A DNA stretch of 64,000 bases from an uncultured Coprococcus sp. (GCA_934277375.1 CAKQTZ010000010.1:23349-87348); one strand, 5' to 3'. Positions 1-9,464 are shown, counted from the stretch's first letter. The notes: generated by a model not told the origin, from the sequence alone. Numbers and translations are program-made.

Positions 1-1
1 G

Positions 2-1003
2 ATGCTTATGGCTGCAGTGCTTGTGTGTCTGCTGGCAGGATTATTTGTAAAATATGTGCAGACAGAAGTTAAGATGCAGATGAATATCCCTGTTGTCGAG
101 AAGAACAGTACATTTTATCCGGAACTTACGGTTCGATCTTCCAGAGGGCAGGTTCCATATGTATCTGCCATGTTCAGGGTGATGGCAGCCGGTATGAACA
201 GGAAGAAACGCAGCACATTCAGGCAGATGGATAACCATGATGGCAGATGTGTCGGAAGCATGAGTCTGTCAGTGTGTGGCAGATATGAGATACAGGCAGT
301 GGATGTCAGGGTGTATGATGCGTTTCACATGTTTTATATCAGAAAACGTGTGAAAAATAATGCATATATATATGTTCTGCCGCAGTGCTATATGCTGCCG
401 GTGGAGGTTACGAAACAGACCAGGGATTTTGTTACAGACAGTGACATATATTATTCGGATGTACGGGGCGATGACAGCACAGAGACATATCAGATTAGGG
501 AATATCAGCCGGGAGACCGTATGATGAACATACATTGGAAGCTTTCTGCCAGACAGGATGAGATAATGGTAAGGGATATGGCAAAGACATTGTCCTGTCC
601 TGTGATCATATGTATGAATCTGGATGGCAAGGATAACCGGCATTATGGACAGGCTATGTCAGTGACGCTTGAATCCATGGTGTCCCTCAGTTTTTCTCTG
701 ATAGACGTCAGGGTTCCGCATTTTATCGCGTGGTACGATCCGGAGGAGATGTCTATTACAAGATACAGGATACTCCGCGAGGAGGATGTGTATGATGCTG
801 CGGCAAAATTATCATACATAGATGCCAGAAGTGCGGACAGCTATGATGTTATAGGCATGTACAGAGACAGGTACAGAGGCGAAGATTTTACTACATTTAT
901 TGATATAGATATGAAAGGAAATATAGAATGTGGGGACAGTGTATTCCATGTAGATTTCAAGACGATAAAGAGAGATCTTGCCAGGGCTTATCTCACTGTC
1001 TGA
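2..1003 (+). CDS. DUF58 domain protein, 5' end possibly cut by window edge
   Basis: The reading frame is open to the window edge, so the true start may lie outside. A hydrophobic stretch at the beginning (MAAVLVCLLAGLFV) looks like the end of an N-terminal membrane hairpin. The hallmark DUF58 segment is seen around residues 165-190 (REYQPGDRMMNIHWKLSAR), with the typical G-D-x(4)-I-H-W-K pattern. DUF58 proteins usually pair with a MoxR ATPase and a transglutaminase-like membrane protein; the latter follows directly here, and a MoxR gene would be expected upstream outside the window. The role of such clusters is poorly known (envelope or secreted-protein handling is inferred). Confidence in the family is high, in function low. 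Confidence 0.85.
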   Translation: MLMAAVLVCLLAGLFVKYVQTEVKMQMNIPVVEKNSTFYPELTVRSSRGQVPYVSAMFRVMAAGMNRKKRSTFRQMDNHDGRCVGSMSLSVCGRYEIQAVDVRVYDAFHMFYIRKRVKNNAYIYVLPQCYMLPVEVTKQTRDFVTDSDIYYSDVRGDDSTETYQIREYQPGDRMMNIHWKLSARQDEIMVRDMAKTLSCPVIICMNLDGKDNRHYGQAMSVTLESMVSLSFSLIDVRVPHFIAWYDPEEMSITRYRILREEDVYDAAAKLSYIDARSADSYDVIGMYRDRYRGEDFTTFIDIDMKGNIECGDSVFHVDFKTIKRDLARAYLTV

Positions 1004-1046
1004 AGAATGCTCTGGGGAATATGTCCTAGGTTATAGAGGTGCTGAT

Positions 1047-3155
1047 TTGAGAATTGTATTGAGCCTGGCAGTGTGGATGCTGTCAGTTGGATTGACATAT
1101 CTGGTTGGAGATATTGCGTATAGTTCAGACATAGATTCGTATATCAATATGGCAGATCTCACACCGGTGTACATAGTTGGCGGTCTTATGATAGCGCTTG
1201 TCTATGCACTGTGGTATATGCTCAGAAGGGAGAACAGGCTGCTGGACATAGCCGGACCTGTATGCGTTCTGGCTGTGTGGGGACTTGCCAGGAGAAAAGT
1301 GTTGTATGCCGGTGGCAATGGAATGATATACAGTATAGCTTTCGGTCTCAAGAAGACATATGGGATCAAGACCGGAATGGCTGAGATTGATTATGTAAGT
1401 GTGGAGGCTATAGCTGAGTTCGTGCTGTTCGCCACAGCAATTGTGATGTTCTTTTCTGCGTATATGATATACAGGTGCAACAGCATAATGATAGCGGTGG
1501 CCCTTTCATTTCTGGTGATCGCCTCTGGCGCAGCGATAAGTGTTCATGTGAGACCGCAGGGAATAGTATTGACTGTCCTCGCACTTATTATCACAAGATA
1601 TATACTGATGCGGAAAGGACAGCTCATATCACCGGTGTGGAATGTTGCAATCCCGGTTGTGGCACTTGTGCTGTGTATAACCAGTGCACTGCTTATCTAT
1701 GAGAACGTCTACGACAGTGGTATAAAGAAACAGGGAAAGCTTCTTGAATTAATTGACAACATAGAGTATTTCGTCATGGGTGAAAATGGCAAGGGATATT
1801 CAAAATATTATAAGATAGACGACTCAGAGGTGAATCCCACAGATGAGGTGGTAGACGAGATTACCAGGAAAGAAAAGCCCGATGGCAACTTGTATGTAAA
1901 GGTCAGGAGCTATGTTGTGTATGAGGACGGTACATGGCACAACAGGGATACGGGCTTAAGTCCTGATGACAAGACACTCATGGGATACGACAAAGAAGTG
2001 TTCTCCAGGTATGAGTCGGAACTAAACAATATCACTGGTGGACATCAGGAGTTCTCAGATGAGGTTATGAATGAGATAGTGACATACATAGATGATCACA
2101 TGTCCTATACAACTTCACCCGGTAAATTTGCAGCCGGGGAGGATCCGGTCATGTATGCACTGTATACAGGACACCAGGGGTACTGTATACACTTTGCCAC
2201 TGCTGCAGCCGTAGGATTCAGGACGGTGGGGATCCCTACCCGTTACAATACCGGATATGTGGTGCCGTCTTCTGCGTGGGTCAGACAGGCAAATGGTACT
2301 TACCGTGCTTCTATATTGGACAAATACAGTCATGCATGGATAGAGGCGTATGATTTTTCTGCGGACAATTGGACGATCGTGGATGCAACCCCTCTGGGAG
2401 ACAGGGCAGATGTGCTTGATATACCACAGGAGCCAGATAAGAACAGTGGAAATAACGATGAGAATATAACATCCGAGACATTGACTACGGAGGCTGATAT
2501 CAGTACAGAGATCAGCACAGAACAGGTTACAAGTGAGACAGAGATCACTGATTCTGAAGTCACAACTGAAGCCGAACCTGACAGCACTGAGGAAAGACAG
2601 ATAACGGGAACTGGTGATGCCGACAGTTCGACCGGAGCAAATGCCGGTGACGGCAATGGAACAGGACTGGAACAGGCAGGACACAGCAAGGCGTTCTATA
2701 TTGTGATATGTACGATATTGATCCTGCTGGCAGCGGCATCGGTACTGTGGTGGCGGCGCAGGATCACGGTGCTTCGCAGACACCAGAGACTTACAGGCAG
2801 AAACAGGATAAATGCTGTGTATGAAATGTCGGCTCTTATATATGATATGCTGTGCTTTGCAGGCATGATAGATAAGGTAAGCCCTGATGATATGGAATAT
2901 GCTGATGCTGTGACACAGCAGTGCCGCATGATAAAGGGCGATGAGTTCAGGAGTTTTATCGCATGTGTTCAGGCAGCCGTATATGGACAGCATGAGCCGG
3001 ATGATGAGCAGATGAAGGCCGCCAGACGGTTATATAATAAGGTCAGGGCATATTCGTATTGGAGTCTGAATCTCCGGGGAAAGTTCAGGTGGTCGTATGT
3101 GAGATGCTTTGATCCGGCACCTCGGAGAAAGAAAAAACATGTAAGAAAAGAGTAG
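1047..3155 (+). CDS. Transglutaminase-like membrane protein (TgpA type)
   Basis: Several N-terminal membrane helices fill roughly the first 245 residues of the open frame. An extracellular transglutaminase core follows with the catalytic triad visible, counted from the longer TTG start at 978: Cys403 (GYCIHFA), His452 (YSHAWIEAYD) and Asp469 (IVDATP). Next come a Thr/Glu/Ser-rich linker, a single late helix (AFYIVICTILILLAAA) and a cytoplasmic tail, as in TgpA/DUF4129 proteins. I chose TTG at 1047 because TAGAGGT lies six bases before it; TTG at 978, overlapping the previous gene, is the alternative. It forms a unit with the DUF58 gene. The substrate is unknown; peptide crosslinking or protease-like activity outside the membrane is inferred from the family. 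Confidence 0.85.
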   Translation: MRIVLSLAVWMLSVGLTYLVGDIAYSSDIDSYINMADLTPVYIVGGLMIALVYALWYMLRRENRLLDIAGPVCVLAVWGLARRKVLYAGGNGMIYSIAFGLKKTYGIKTGMAEIDYVSVEAIAEFVLFATAIVMFFSAYMIYRCNSIMIAVALSFLVIASGAAISVHVRPQGIVLTVLALIITRYILMRKGQLISPVWNVAIPVVALVLCITSALLIYENVYDSGIKKQGKLLELIDNIEYFVMGENGKGYSKYYKIDDSEVNPTDEVVDEITRKEKPDGNLYVKVRSYVVYEDGTWHNRDTGLSPDDKTLMGYDKEVFSRYESELNNITGGHQEFSDEVMNEIVTYIDDHMSYTTSPGKFAAGEDPVMYALYTGHQGYCIHFATAAAVGFRTVGIPTRYNTGYVVPSSAWVRQANGTYRASILDKYSHAWIEAYDFSADNWTIVDATPLGDRADVLDIPQEPDKNSGNNDENITSETLTTEADISTEISTEQVTSETEITDSEVTTEAEPDSTEERQITGTGDADSSTGANAGDGNGTGLEQAGHSKAFYIVICTILILLAAASVLWWRRRITVLRRHQRLTGRNRINAVYEMSALIYDMLCFAGMIDKVSPDDMEYADAVTQQCRMIKGDEFRSFIACVQAAVYGQHEPDDEQMKAARRLYNKVRAYSYWSLNLRGKFRWSYVRCFDPAPRRKKKHVRKE

Positions 3156-3163
3156 TAGGAAAC

Positions 3164-3913
3164 ATGGAATTTAGAAAAGGGTTAAAGGATGGAATACCGA
3201 TAGCACTGGGGTATTTCGCAGTAAGTTTTAGTTTTGGTCTGCTGGCGGTAAATTGCGGACTCACAAGTTTTCAGGCGGTTCTCATAAGCCTGACAAATGT
3301 AACCAGTGCGGGACAGTTTGCAGGACTTAAGATCATCCTTGCGGGGGGAACACTGGTTGAGATGATACTCACACAGTTCATAATCAATCTGAGATATTCC
3401 CTTATGAGTCTGTCACTCTCGCAGAAGCTTGGGGAGGCAGTGGGCATTAAGGAGAGGCTTGTGATCGCATTTGCAAATACTGACGAGATATTTGCGGTTG
3501 CCATGGGACATGTCAAGGAGTTGACATTTGGCTATATGATCGGCCTTCAGCTGCTGCCGATAGTCGGCTGGACGGGCGGAACACTGTTCGGTGCAGTGGC
3601 ATCGGGGATTCTTCCAAAGTCCATCAGCAGCGCACTCAGCCTGGCGCTCTACGGAATGTTCGTCGCCATAGTCATGCCGGTTGCGAAGAAGTCCAGACCG
3701 GTTGCCATAGTGGCACTTGTGGCTGCTGCTATATCATGCGTGTTGTATTACGTTCCGATATTCAAGTTCATATCGACTGGAATTGCCATAATCATAAGCA
3801 CGGTGGCAGCCTCTGTGATAGGTGCTATATTCTTCCCTGTGGGAGCTGGGAAAGAAGAAAAGCAGGATGCTATAAAAAAGACAAAAGATAATAACGACGT
3901 GGAGGTGCAGTGA
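3164..3913 (+). CDS. azlC: AzlC-type branched-chain amino acid exporter, large subunit
   Basis: The 249-residue membrane protein begins with the family-typical MEFRKGLKDGIPIALGYFAVSF and carries the conserved LTNVTSAGQFAGL and ADTEIFA-like (ANTDEIFAVAM) segments of AzlC/YgaZ permeases. It works with the small AzlD subunit, whose gene follows directly, to export branched-chain amino acids or analogues. Start ATG at 3164 follows the preceding stop by nine bases and is preceded by a weak ribosome site (TAGTAGGAAAC). The C-terminal tail is charged (KEEKQDAIKKTKDNN) and probably cytoplasmic. Family assignment is secure; the exact substrate is not visible. Confidence 0.92.
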   Translation: MEFRKGLKDGIPIALGYFAVSFSFGLLAVNCGLTSFQAVLISLTNVTSAGQFAGLKIILAGGTLVEMILTQFIINLRYSLMSLSLSQKLGEAVGIKERLVIAFANTDEIFAVAMGHVKELTFGYMIGLQLLPIVGWTGGTLFGAVASGILPKSISSALSLALYGMFVAIVMPVAKKSRPVAIVALVAAAISCVLYYVPIFKFISTGIAIIISTVAASVIGAIFFPVGAGKEEKQDAIKKTKDNNDVEVQ

Positions 3914-4221
3914 TGAATATATACATATATATAATAACCATGGCGGTCGTCACTTACCTCATAAGAATGGTGCCGCTTGTGGCGTTCCGCAAGAAGATAG
4001 AGAACAAATTTGTCAATTCATTCCTCTACTATGTGCCGTATTCGTGTCTCACGGCGTTGACGCTTCCGTCCATTTTATACAGTACGGAGAGCATCATAAG
4101 CGCTGTGTGCGGATTTGTGGTTGCACTCATACTTGGAATAAAGCAGAAGGGACTTATAGTTGTCGCTGCTGCTGCATGTGTGACTGTGTTCGTGGTGGAG
4201 TGGATATTGAAGCTGATGTAG
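3913..4221 (+). CDS. azlD: AzlD-type small subunit of branched-chain amino acid exporter
   Basis: This short hydrophobic protein of about 102 residues has three to four membrane helices and the AzlD features TYLIRMVPLVAFRKK and YVPYSCLTALTLPSI. It is the partner of AzlC. The ATG at 3913 shares one base with the azlC stop codon, and GGAGGTG at 3901-3907 is well placed for it, so translational coupling is likely. A GTG one codon earlier (3910) is possible but less well spaced. Confidence 0.9.
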   Translation: MNIYIYIITMAVVTYLIRMVPLVAFRKKIENKFVNSFLYYVPYSCLTALTLPSILYSTESIISAVCGFVVALILGIKQKGLIVVAAAACVTVFVVEWILKLM

Positions 4222-4303
4222 AATTTATGAATTGGAGTTACTTAGACATAGTTGTTTGAATTTATATAAGAAGGAGGCAGGCAGGGATACCTGCAGATAA
4301 TAT

Positions 4304-5323
4304 ATGAGATTTCCGAAATTTATAAAAAGAGGTGATGCGATAGGTTTCGTTGCGCCATCATTTGGCTGTGATACGGAGCCGTATAAGACTGCCTTTGGCA
4401 GGGCGCAGGAGAACTTCAGGAATATGGGCTTTGGTATACAGATCGGGCCAAATTGTTATACCGGTGAAGGCATAGGAATCAGCAATAAGCCTGAGCTGTG
4501 CGGGCAGGAGATAAATGACTATTACACATCGGAGAAGAACGATGCACTCATATCCTGCGGCGGCGGAGAGCTCATGTGTGAGATACTTAACTATGTTGAT
4601 TTTGACAGGCTGAGGGCAGCAGATCCGAAGTGGTTCATGGGATATTCGGACAACACGAACCTCACGTTCCTGCTCACAACACTGTGCGACACGGCATCTA
4701 TATATGGTCCGTGCGCGGCGGCATTTGGACAGGAGCCGTGGCACCGATCAGTTGCGGATGCTATGGCGGTCCTTCAGGGACAGAAACTGTCATTTGCCGG
4801 ATACGACGGATGGGAGAAGGAGTCCCTCAGGGATGAGGAGCATCCATTCCTGCCGTATAACATCACGGAGCCGAGGGTGATAAAGGGATATCCAGAGAAG
4901 TTCCAGGTGAGCGGACGAATGATAGGCGGCTGCATGGACTGTCTGGTGAACCTTATAGGAACAAAGTTTGACCGTGTTGGCGAATTCCTTGAGAGATATA
5001 AGGATGATGGTTTTATCTGGTTCCTCGAGTCCTGCGATCTGAACGTCATGTCCATAAGACGTGCTATGTGGCAGATGGACAACGGTGGTTGGTTCAGATA
5101 CTGTAAGGGCTTTATGATCGGCAGACCGCTGCAGTTCGGACAGGAGATGATGGGTCTTGACCAGTATCAGGCTGTGCTGGGAATCATTGGAAAGTATGAT
5201 GTACCGGTTGTGATGGATGTGGACCTTGGACATTTGTCACCGATGATGCCAGTGGTATGCGGCAGCATGGGAACTCTTATGGTGGATGGTCAGGATATGA
5301 GCCTTTCCATGGAGATGAGGTAG
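4304..5323 (+). CDS. S66 family peptidase (LD-carboxypeptidase / MccF-like)
   Basis: The protein begins with the S66 signature 'PKFIKRGDAIGFVAPS' and carries the GYSDNT segment (MGYSDNTNLTF, residues about 107-117) that holds the nucleophilic serine, followed by IGGCMDCL and a late VVMDVDLGHLSPMMP segment containing the expected His. S66 enzymes cleave L,D bonds in murein peptides or inactivate peptide-nucleotide antibiotics (MccF); which applies here cannot be told. At 339 residues the length is normal. The only strong ribosome site, AAGGAGG at 4271, is 27 bases before the ATG, with a small GCAGG/CCTGC inverted repeat between them that could shorten the distance. Confidence 0.88.
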   Translation: MRFPKFIKRGDAIGFVAPSFGCDTEPYKTAFGRAQENFRNMGFGIQIGPNCYTGEGIGISNKPELCGQEINDYYTSEKNDALISCGGGELMCEILNYVDFDRLRAADPKWFMGYSDNTNLTFLLTTLCDTASIYGPCAAAFGQEPWHRSVADAMAVLQGQKLSFAGYDGWEKESLRDEEHPFLPYNITEPRVIKGYPEKFQVSGRMIGGCMDCLVNLIGTKFDRVGEFLERYKDDGFIWFLESCDLNVMSIRRAMWQMDNGGWFRYCKGFMIGRPLQFGQEMMGLDQYQAVLGIIGKYDVPVVMDVDLGHLSPMMPVVCGSMGTLMVDGQDMSLSMEMR

Positions 5324-5394
5324 TGAGAAGCCTGTTGGCTGTTTGATTGGCTGAAAATGGCTGAAAAAATAAAGGCAAAAAATAAAAAATACTA

Positions 5395-5423
5395 TTGTGA
5401 AAAAAAATATATCGTGCTACACT
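5395..5423 (+). promoter_or_regulatory. Promoter of the thrS T-box leader
   Basis: TTGTGA (5395-5400) and TACACT (5418-5423) are separated by 17 bases, a good sigma-A layout. Transcription would start near 5430, at the 5' edge of the T-box leader. Confidence 0.65.
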
Positions 5424-5427
5424 AGGT

Positions 5428-5717
5428 GGCAGATATGACAAAGGCATAGACGGAAAGAGTAGTGTGGTGGAGGCATCCAGAGAGAGCTGCATATGTGAAT
5501 CAGATAGAGATCAGTCAGAGAAAACAGACAGAGATCAGATATTAATTCTGAACATATGGTGGGAGCAGCTTATGATATATCACATGAAGACCACTCCCGA
5601 GCCGTGCGCGATATAAGCGTCACCGCGTAGCTGCGTTAAAGGCATAATTGAGTTAAAAGTTAAGGTGGAAACGTGCATACGCACCCTTAGATAGATTATA
5701 TCTAGGGGTGCTTTTTT
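5428..5717 (+). promoter_or_regulatory. T-box leader, threonine specific, with terminator
   Basis: The leader upstream of thrS shows T-box landmarks in order: an early purine-rich GGAAAGAGTAG, the AGAGAG element (5480s), a specifier region GAAGACCACTCCCGAG where ACC at 5590-5592 is a threonine codon in the usual position, the T-box core AAGGTGGAAACGTG (5662-5675) which resembles the consensus AGGGTGGNACCGCG, and a terminator stem GCACCCTTAGAT / ATCTAGGGGTGC ending in T6 (5681-5717). Uncharged tRNA-Thr is expected to bind and favour the antiterminator, raising thrS expression when threonine is short. Confidence 0.88.
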
Positions 5718-5827
5718 AGTTGATACAGGAAGCTCATGTATAACCAGACGCCGGGCAGAATATATATTGATGTCTGCTGCGTCTGCAACGTATTTTCACT
5801 TTATAAGAAGTAAAAAGGAGAACTGAC

Positions 5828-7591
5828 ATGGTTAATTTCAAAGAAGACGAACAGCTTAAGACACTGAATCATTCCTGTGCACATCTTATGGCACAGGCTA
5901 TCAAGCATCTGTACCCACAGGCAAAGTTCTGGGTAGGACCAGTAGTTGCTGAAGGATTCTACTACGATGTAGATCTCGGCGATGACGTTATCAGAGGCGA
6001 GGAAGATCTCGCAGCTATCGAGAAAGAGATGAAGAAGGTTGCCAAGAGCGGCAAGAAGATCATCCGCAAGGAGATATCCAAGGAAGAAGCTCTTGAGATG
6101 TTCAAGGATGACGAGTACAAGCTCGATCTTATAAATGGACTTGAGGATGGAACGATTACATGCTATGAGCAGGGTGATTTCACAGACCTCTGCCGTGGAC
6201 CTCATGTAGACAATGTAAAGCTTTGCCGTAACTTCAAGCTCATCAGACATTCAGGAGCTTACTGGAAGGGCGACAGCAAGAACAAGGTTCTCCAGAGAAT
6301 ATACGGTGTGTGCTTCCCTACAAAGGAGGAGCTTGAGGAGCATCTTCAGTTACTTGAGGAGGCAAAGGAGAGAGACCACAGAAAGATCGGCAAGGACATG
6401 CAGCTCTTCATGGTCGATGACCTCGTAGGACGTGGACTTCCAATGTTCCTTCCAAAGGGATATACAGTATGGCAGGAGCTTGAGAACTATATCAAGCGCA
6501 AGGAGAGAAAGCTTGGCTACCTCCACGTTATGACACCTTGTGTAGGTACAGTAAACCTCTACAAGACATCAGGTCACTGGGATCACTACAAGGACAACAT
6601 GTTCCCTGCAATGGAGATGGAGGGAGAGTCATTTGTACTTCGTCCAATGAACTGCCCACACCACATGATGATATATGCAAACAAGATGCACTCATATAAG
6701 GATCTTCCTATCAGGATCGCTGAGATCGCACACGACTTCAGATTTGAGGCAAGTGGTACACTCAAGGGTATTGAGAGAGGAAGACACTTCTGTCAGAACG
6801 ATTCACATATATTTGTGACACCAGACCAGATCGAGGAAGAATTTGCAGGAGTTGTTAAGCTCATATTTGACACATACAAGGATTTCGGAATCACAGATTA
6901 CAGATGCGTACTGTCACTCCGTGACCCAGAGGACAAGGTAAAATATCACGATGACGATGAGATGTGGAACACAGCAGAGAACGCTCTCAGAAAAGTTCTT
7001 GATGATATAGGAATTGATTACACAGAGGAGATCGGTGAGGCTGCATTCTACGGACCAAAGCTTGATGTAAATGTTAAGCCGGCCGTAGGAAATGAGTACA
7101 CACTCTCGACATGTCAGCTCGACTTCTGTCTGCCAGCCAAGTTCGATCTGAAGTATATCGACAAGGACGGCGAGAAGAAGACACCTGTAGTTCTCCACAG
7201 AGCTATACTTGGATCTCTCGACAGATTCATGGCTTACATCCTTGAGGAGACAAAGGGCAATCTTCCAACATGGCTTGCACCTGTACAGGTAAGAGTTATG
7301 CCTGTAAAGACAGACAACGAGGATCTCATGGCTTATGCTCATAAGGTTGTTGATGCCCTTGATGCCATCGACGTTCGTGTAGAGCTCGATGACAGAGCAG
7401 AGAAGCTTGGTTATCGTATGCGTGAGGGTCAGGTCCAGAAGGTTCCATACCTTCTCGTAATCGGATTCAACGAGGCTGAGAACGGAACAGTATCATACAG
7501 ACTCCACGGTGAGGCTGACACAACAGTTCTTCCACTTGACGAGTTTGTACAGAAGATCGACACAGAGATCAAGACAATGGCTCACAAGTAA
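5828..7591 (+). CDS. thrS: Threonyl-tRNA synthetase, short form without TGS domain
   Basis: The 587-residue enzyme charges tRNA-Thr. It starts almost directly in the editing domain: the HSCAH motif is at residues 14-18 and CRGPHV follows. The class II catalytic core has the NCPHHMMIY and GRHFCQND zinc-ligand regions, and a C-terminal anticodon-binding domain ends the protein. Common bacterial ThrS is about 640 residues with an N-terminal TGS domain, absent here; the ribosome site AAAAGGAG and the T-box leader show that the start is genuine. The last 146 bases recur at 9465-9610 (see that entry). Confidence 0.96.
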   Translation: MVNFKEDEQLKTLNHSCAHLMAQAIKHLYPQAKFWVGPVVAEGFYYDVDLGDDVIRGEEDLAAIEKEMKKVAKSGKKIIRKEISKEEALEMFKDDEYKLDLINGLEDGTITCYEQGDFTDLCRGPHVDNVKLCRNFKLIRHSGAYWKGDSKNKVLQRIYGVCFPTKEELEEHLQLLEEAKERDHRKIGKDMQLFMVDDLVGRGLPMFLPKGYTVWQELENYIKRKERKLGYLHVMTPCVGTVNLYKTSGHWDHYKDNMFPAMEMEGESFVLRPMNCPHHMMIYANKMHSYKDLPIRIAEIAHDFRFEASGTLKGIERGRHFCQNDSHIFVTPDQIEEEFAGVVKLIFDTYKDFGITDYRCVLSLRDPEDKVKYHDDDEMWNTAENALRKVLDDIGIDYTEEIGEAAFYGPKLDVNVKPAVGNEYTLSTCQLDFCLPAKFDLKYIDKDGEKKTPVVLHRAILGSLDRFMAYILEETKGNLPTWLAPVQVRVMPVKTDNEDLMAYAHKVVDALDAIDVRVELDDRAEKLGYRMREGQVQKVPYLLVIGFNEAENGTVSYRLHGEADTTVLPLDEFVQKIDTEIKTMAHK

Positions 7592-7622
7592 GAGTGAAAA
7601 TTTTACACCACAGGTTTACTTA

Positions 7623-7652
7623 CCCTGTCCGCAAGGACAGGGTATTATTTTT
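7623..7652 (+). terminator. Terminator after thrS
   Basis: Perfect stem CCCTGTCC-GCAA-GGACAGGG followed by TATTATTTTTTAT, 31 bases after the thrS stop. Confidence 0.85.
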
Positions 7653-7729
7653 TATAAAATACTTACAGGAGCTGCCCGCATGAAACAGCTCCCCTGATCC
7701 CTTAGAACATGGTTGAAGCTATATGAAGC

Positions 7730-8995
7730 CTAGTTTTGTATTGGTGTATGCATTTTTTCAAGTTTTGCTTTAAGTGCCTGTATTTCATTATCCTTTTCTG
7801 CCAGAGCACTTGTCATCTCCAGCTCCTTTTCTGCCAGAGCACTTGTCATCTCCAGCTCCTTTTCCGCCAGAGCACTGTCTTTCTCCGCCAGCATCTGTTT
7901 CGCTTTCTCCAGCTCTTCCTTCTGCTGTTCTATCATGTAATGTACCGTATTCTCATCAAGTATTTTAAGCGCATCTGAAAACATACCGATTACCTCCTCG
8001 GGTCTTTCCAGATAGCCAGCCATATCTGCTACGATTCCTTCCAGCCATGGATAGTCAGATATGAGTTCATCAAGTCTGTCCACGGTGTCGGTTGAAAGTA
8101 GGGCAAGCCATCCGTTAAGTGTGTTAATATCTCTGTTTCCTTTAGAATAATAACTTTCCTGAAACACGTCAAGAGGAAGCAGATAGTATTCCTGCAGCAT
8201 ATCAAGTTTTGCCTTGGAGCTAAAAACGGTCTTTCCTATATGGACATATGTATCCTTCATTGAATCTTCTCTGAGCTCCTTCGGGCTGTCCTCAAAGATG
8301 ATTATCGTATAAACCTTCTTGAGATCTTTGTAAGTGAATGCATCGCCTTTCTCTCCCCTTACTCTGGCATACTGTCTTAGCAGAAGATCTGCCGAATAGC
8401 ATGACATTCTCTGCGCTGGGAAGAGGTAGGATATCTTCTGTATCTCAACATTCGCAAACGAACCGTCATCGAGTTCGACCACTATATCCATTATCAGAAG
8501 AGAAGCACCCTGAAGCAGACTCTCCTCCTGAGTCAGTACATTTTTTATCTTTACCTTTCGCTTTATTATGCTTCCGATGAAACTTTCGAGCCTCTCCGGA
8601 GTTATATCGGTGTTGAATAGTTTCTTGAAAAATGGATCGTATGTGAGCGGAAGAGTTTTCTTTCCGCAGAGAAAGTCAAGAAGTCTGGACCTCAGATTAT
8701 CCGACAATCTTATGTATCTGTTGTAATTTTCTGGCGTTTTCTTGAGCTCTGAAATCACCTCGTATCTATCTTTGGGTTCAAACAGTATGCTTATATTATT
8801 GTGTGCGTCGGGCAATTTATCCTGTGCAGTGATGTCTGGAATATACAGCGTATTATCGTGTGACTCCTCTGGTACAGTATCACGTATTTTATATTGCGTT
8901 CTGTCGGACGTTTTATCATGTGGCTTCTCAAGTGCAGTACTAGGTATTTTATTTTGCGTCCTGTCAGGTGTTTTGTCTTTGTATTCTATAGGCAT
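7730..8995 (-). CDS. Rpn-family PD-(D/E)XK nuclease with repeat-rich ends
   Basis: The core (residues about 110-330) matches the Rpn / PDDEXK-family 'transposase' nucleases: YDPFFKKLFN, then MDIVVELDDG with the metal-binding Asp, and VEIQ giving the E-x-Q catalytic pair, then FPAQRMSCYSADLLLRQY and a YTIIIF strand. Such proteins promote RecA-independent recombination and cut DNA. The N-terminal 60 residues are low-complexity with imperfect 'DRTQNKI/DRTQYKI' repeats; the C-terminus is a coiled coil built from an 11-residue repeat (ELEMTSALAEK), seen in DNA as 33-bp tandem copies at about 7796-7880. ATG at 8995 has AAGGAGG five bases upstream. It runs opposite to its neighbours and lies between two copies of the thrS 3' end. 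Confidence 0.85.
   Translation of the reverse strand: MPIEYKDKTPDRTQNKIPSTALEKPHDKTSDRTQYKIRDTVPEESHDNTLYIPDITAQDKLPDAHNNISILFEPKDRYEVISELKKTPENYNRYIRLSDNLRSRLLDFLCGKKTLPLTYDPFFKKLFNTDITPERLESFIGSIIKRKVKIKNVLTQEESLLQGASLLIMDIVVELDDGSFANVEIQKISYLFPAQRMSCYSADLLLRQYARVRGEKGDAFTYKDLKKVYTIIIFEDSPKELREDSMKDTYVHIGKTVFSSKAKLDMLQEYYLLPLDVFQESYYSKGNRDINTLNGWLALLSTDTVDRLDELISDYPWLEGIVADMAGYLERPEEVIGMFSDALKILDENTVHYMIEQQKEELEKAKQMLAEKDSALAEKELEMTSALAEKELEMTSALAEKDNEIQALKAKLEKMHTPIQN
7796..7880. repeat. 33-bp tandem repeat inside the Rpn gene
   Basis: Two identical 33-bp units and a partial, diverged third (each starting TTTTCTGCCAGAGCAC) encode the 11-residue coiled-coil repeat at the C-terminus of the nuclease. 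The unit is a multiple of three, so copy changes keep the frame and change coil length. Confidence 0.85.
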
Positions 8996-9464
8996 AGTTC
9001 CTCCTTGTGATAATTATAAGCCATGTAAAATTTGCTTCAGGGCAAATGCAGTGGCTTATGCTTCGTGTCATCAAGCGGCAGATTGAAATGCTGCTTAGTA
9101 TCCGGCCTCTTGATATTTGGATTGTTCTTGGGGGAATCAGCCAGCCATTTTTATGATCGATTTCTCCCCCCGGCTGACTGCTTTTATAGATATGCATATC
9201 TGATATGCGGAATGTATCACCACATAAGACTTAAGTCAATAGGCCTATTTCAAAGACACACTTTACAAAAACGAAAAAAATACGTGTATTTTATTACACT
9301 GTGTTACCGTAAAAACATTGAATTGACTGAAAATTTTATGTCAGTGGAATTTTATAATTTGTATAATTTTCGGGGAATTTAGGAGAATGTTAAATTTGTA
9401 TAAACTGCAGACAAATTGGTACTTTAACAATTTAACGTGGCAGAAGTGCCTGCCCCCTTTAGCA
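8996..9464. other. Non-coding stretch with hairpins, no gene seen
   Basis: No credible gene. A hairpin TAAGCCA...TGGCTTA (about 9019-9060) lies just upstream of the Rpn start, and an imperfect CAGCCAGCC/GGCTGACTG stem followed by TTTTA sits at about 9140-9184. From about 9220 to 9440 the DNA is AT-rich without recognisable signals. Confidence 0.5.

Noticed and set aside
2115..2993. Long antisense frame opposite the transglutaminase gene
   Set aside because: Lies wholly within a clear gene, has no ribosome site and reads as non-family, Cys/Ile-rich sequence; a shadow frame.
9060..9110. A degenerate fourth copy of hairpin family A (AAGCGGCAG...CTTAGTA...CCGG)
   Set aside because: Only short words match and the stems of the family cannot be formed in the right order; probably coincidence.
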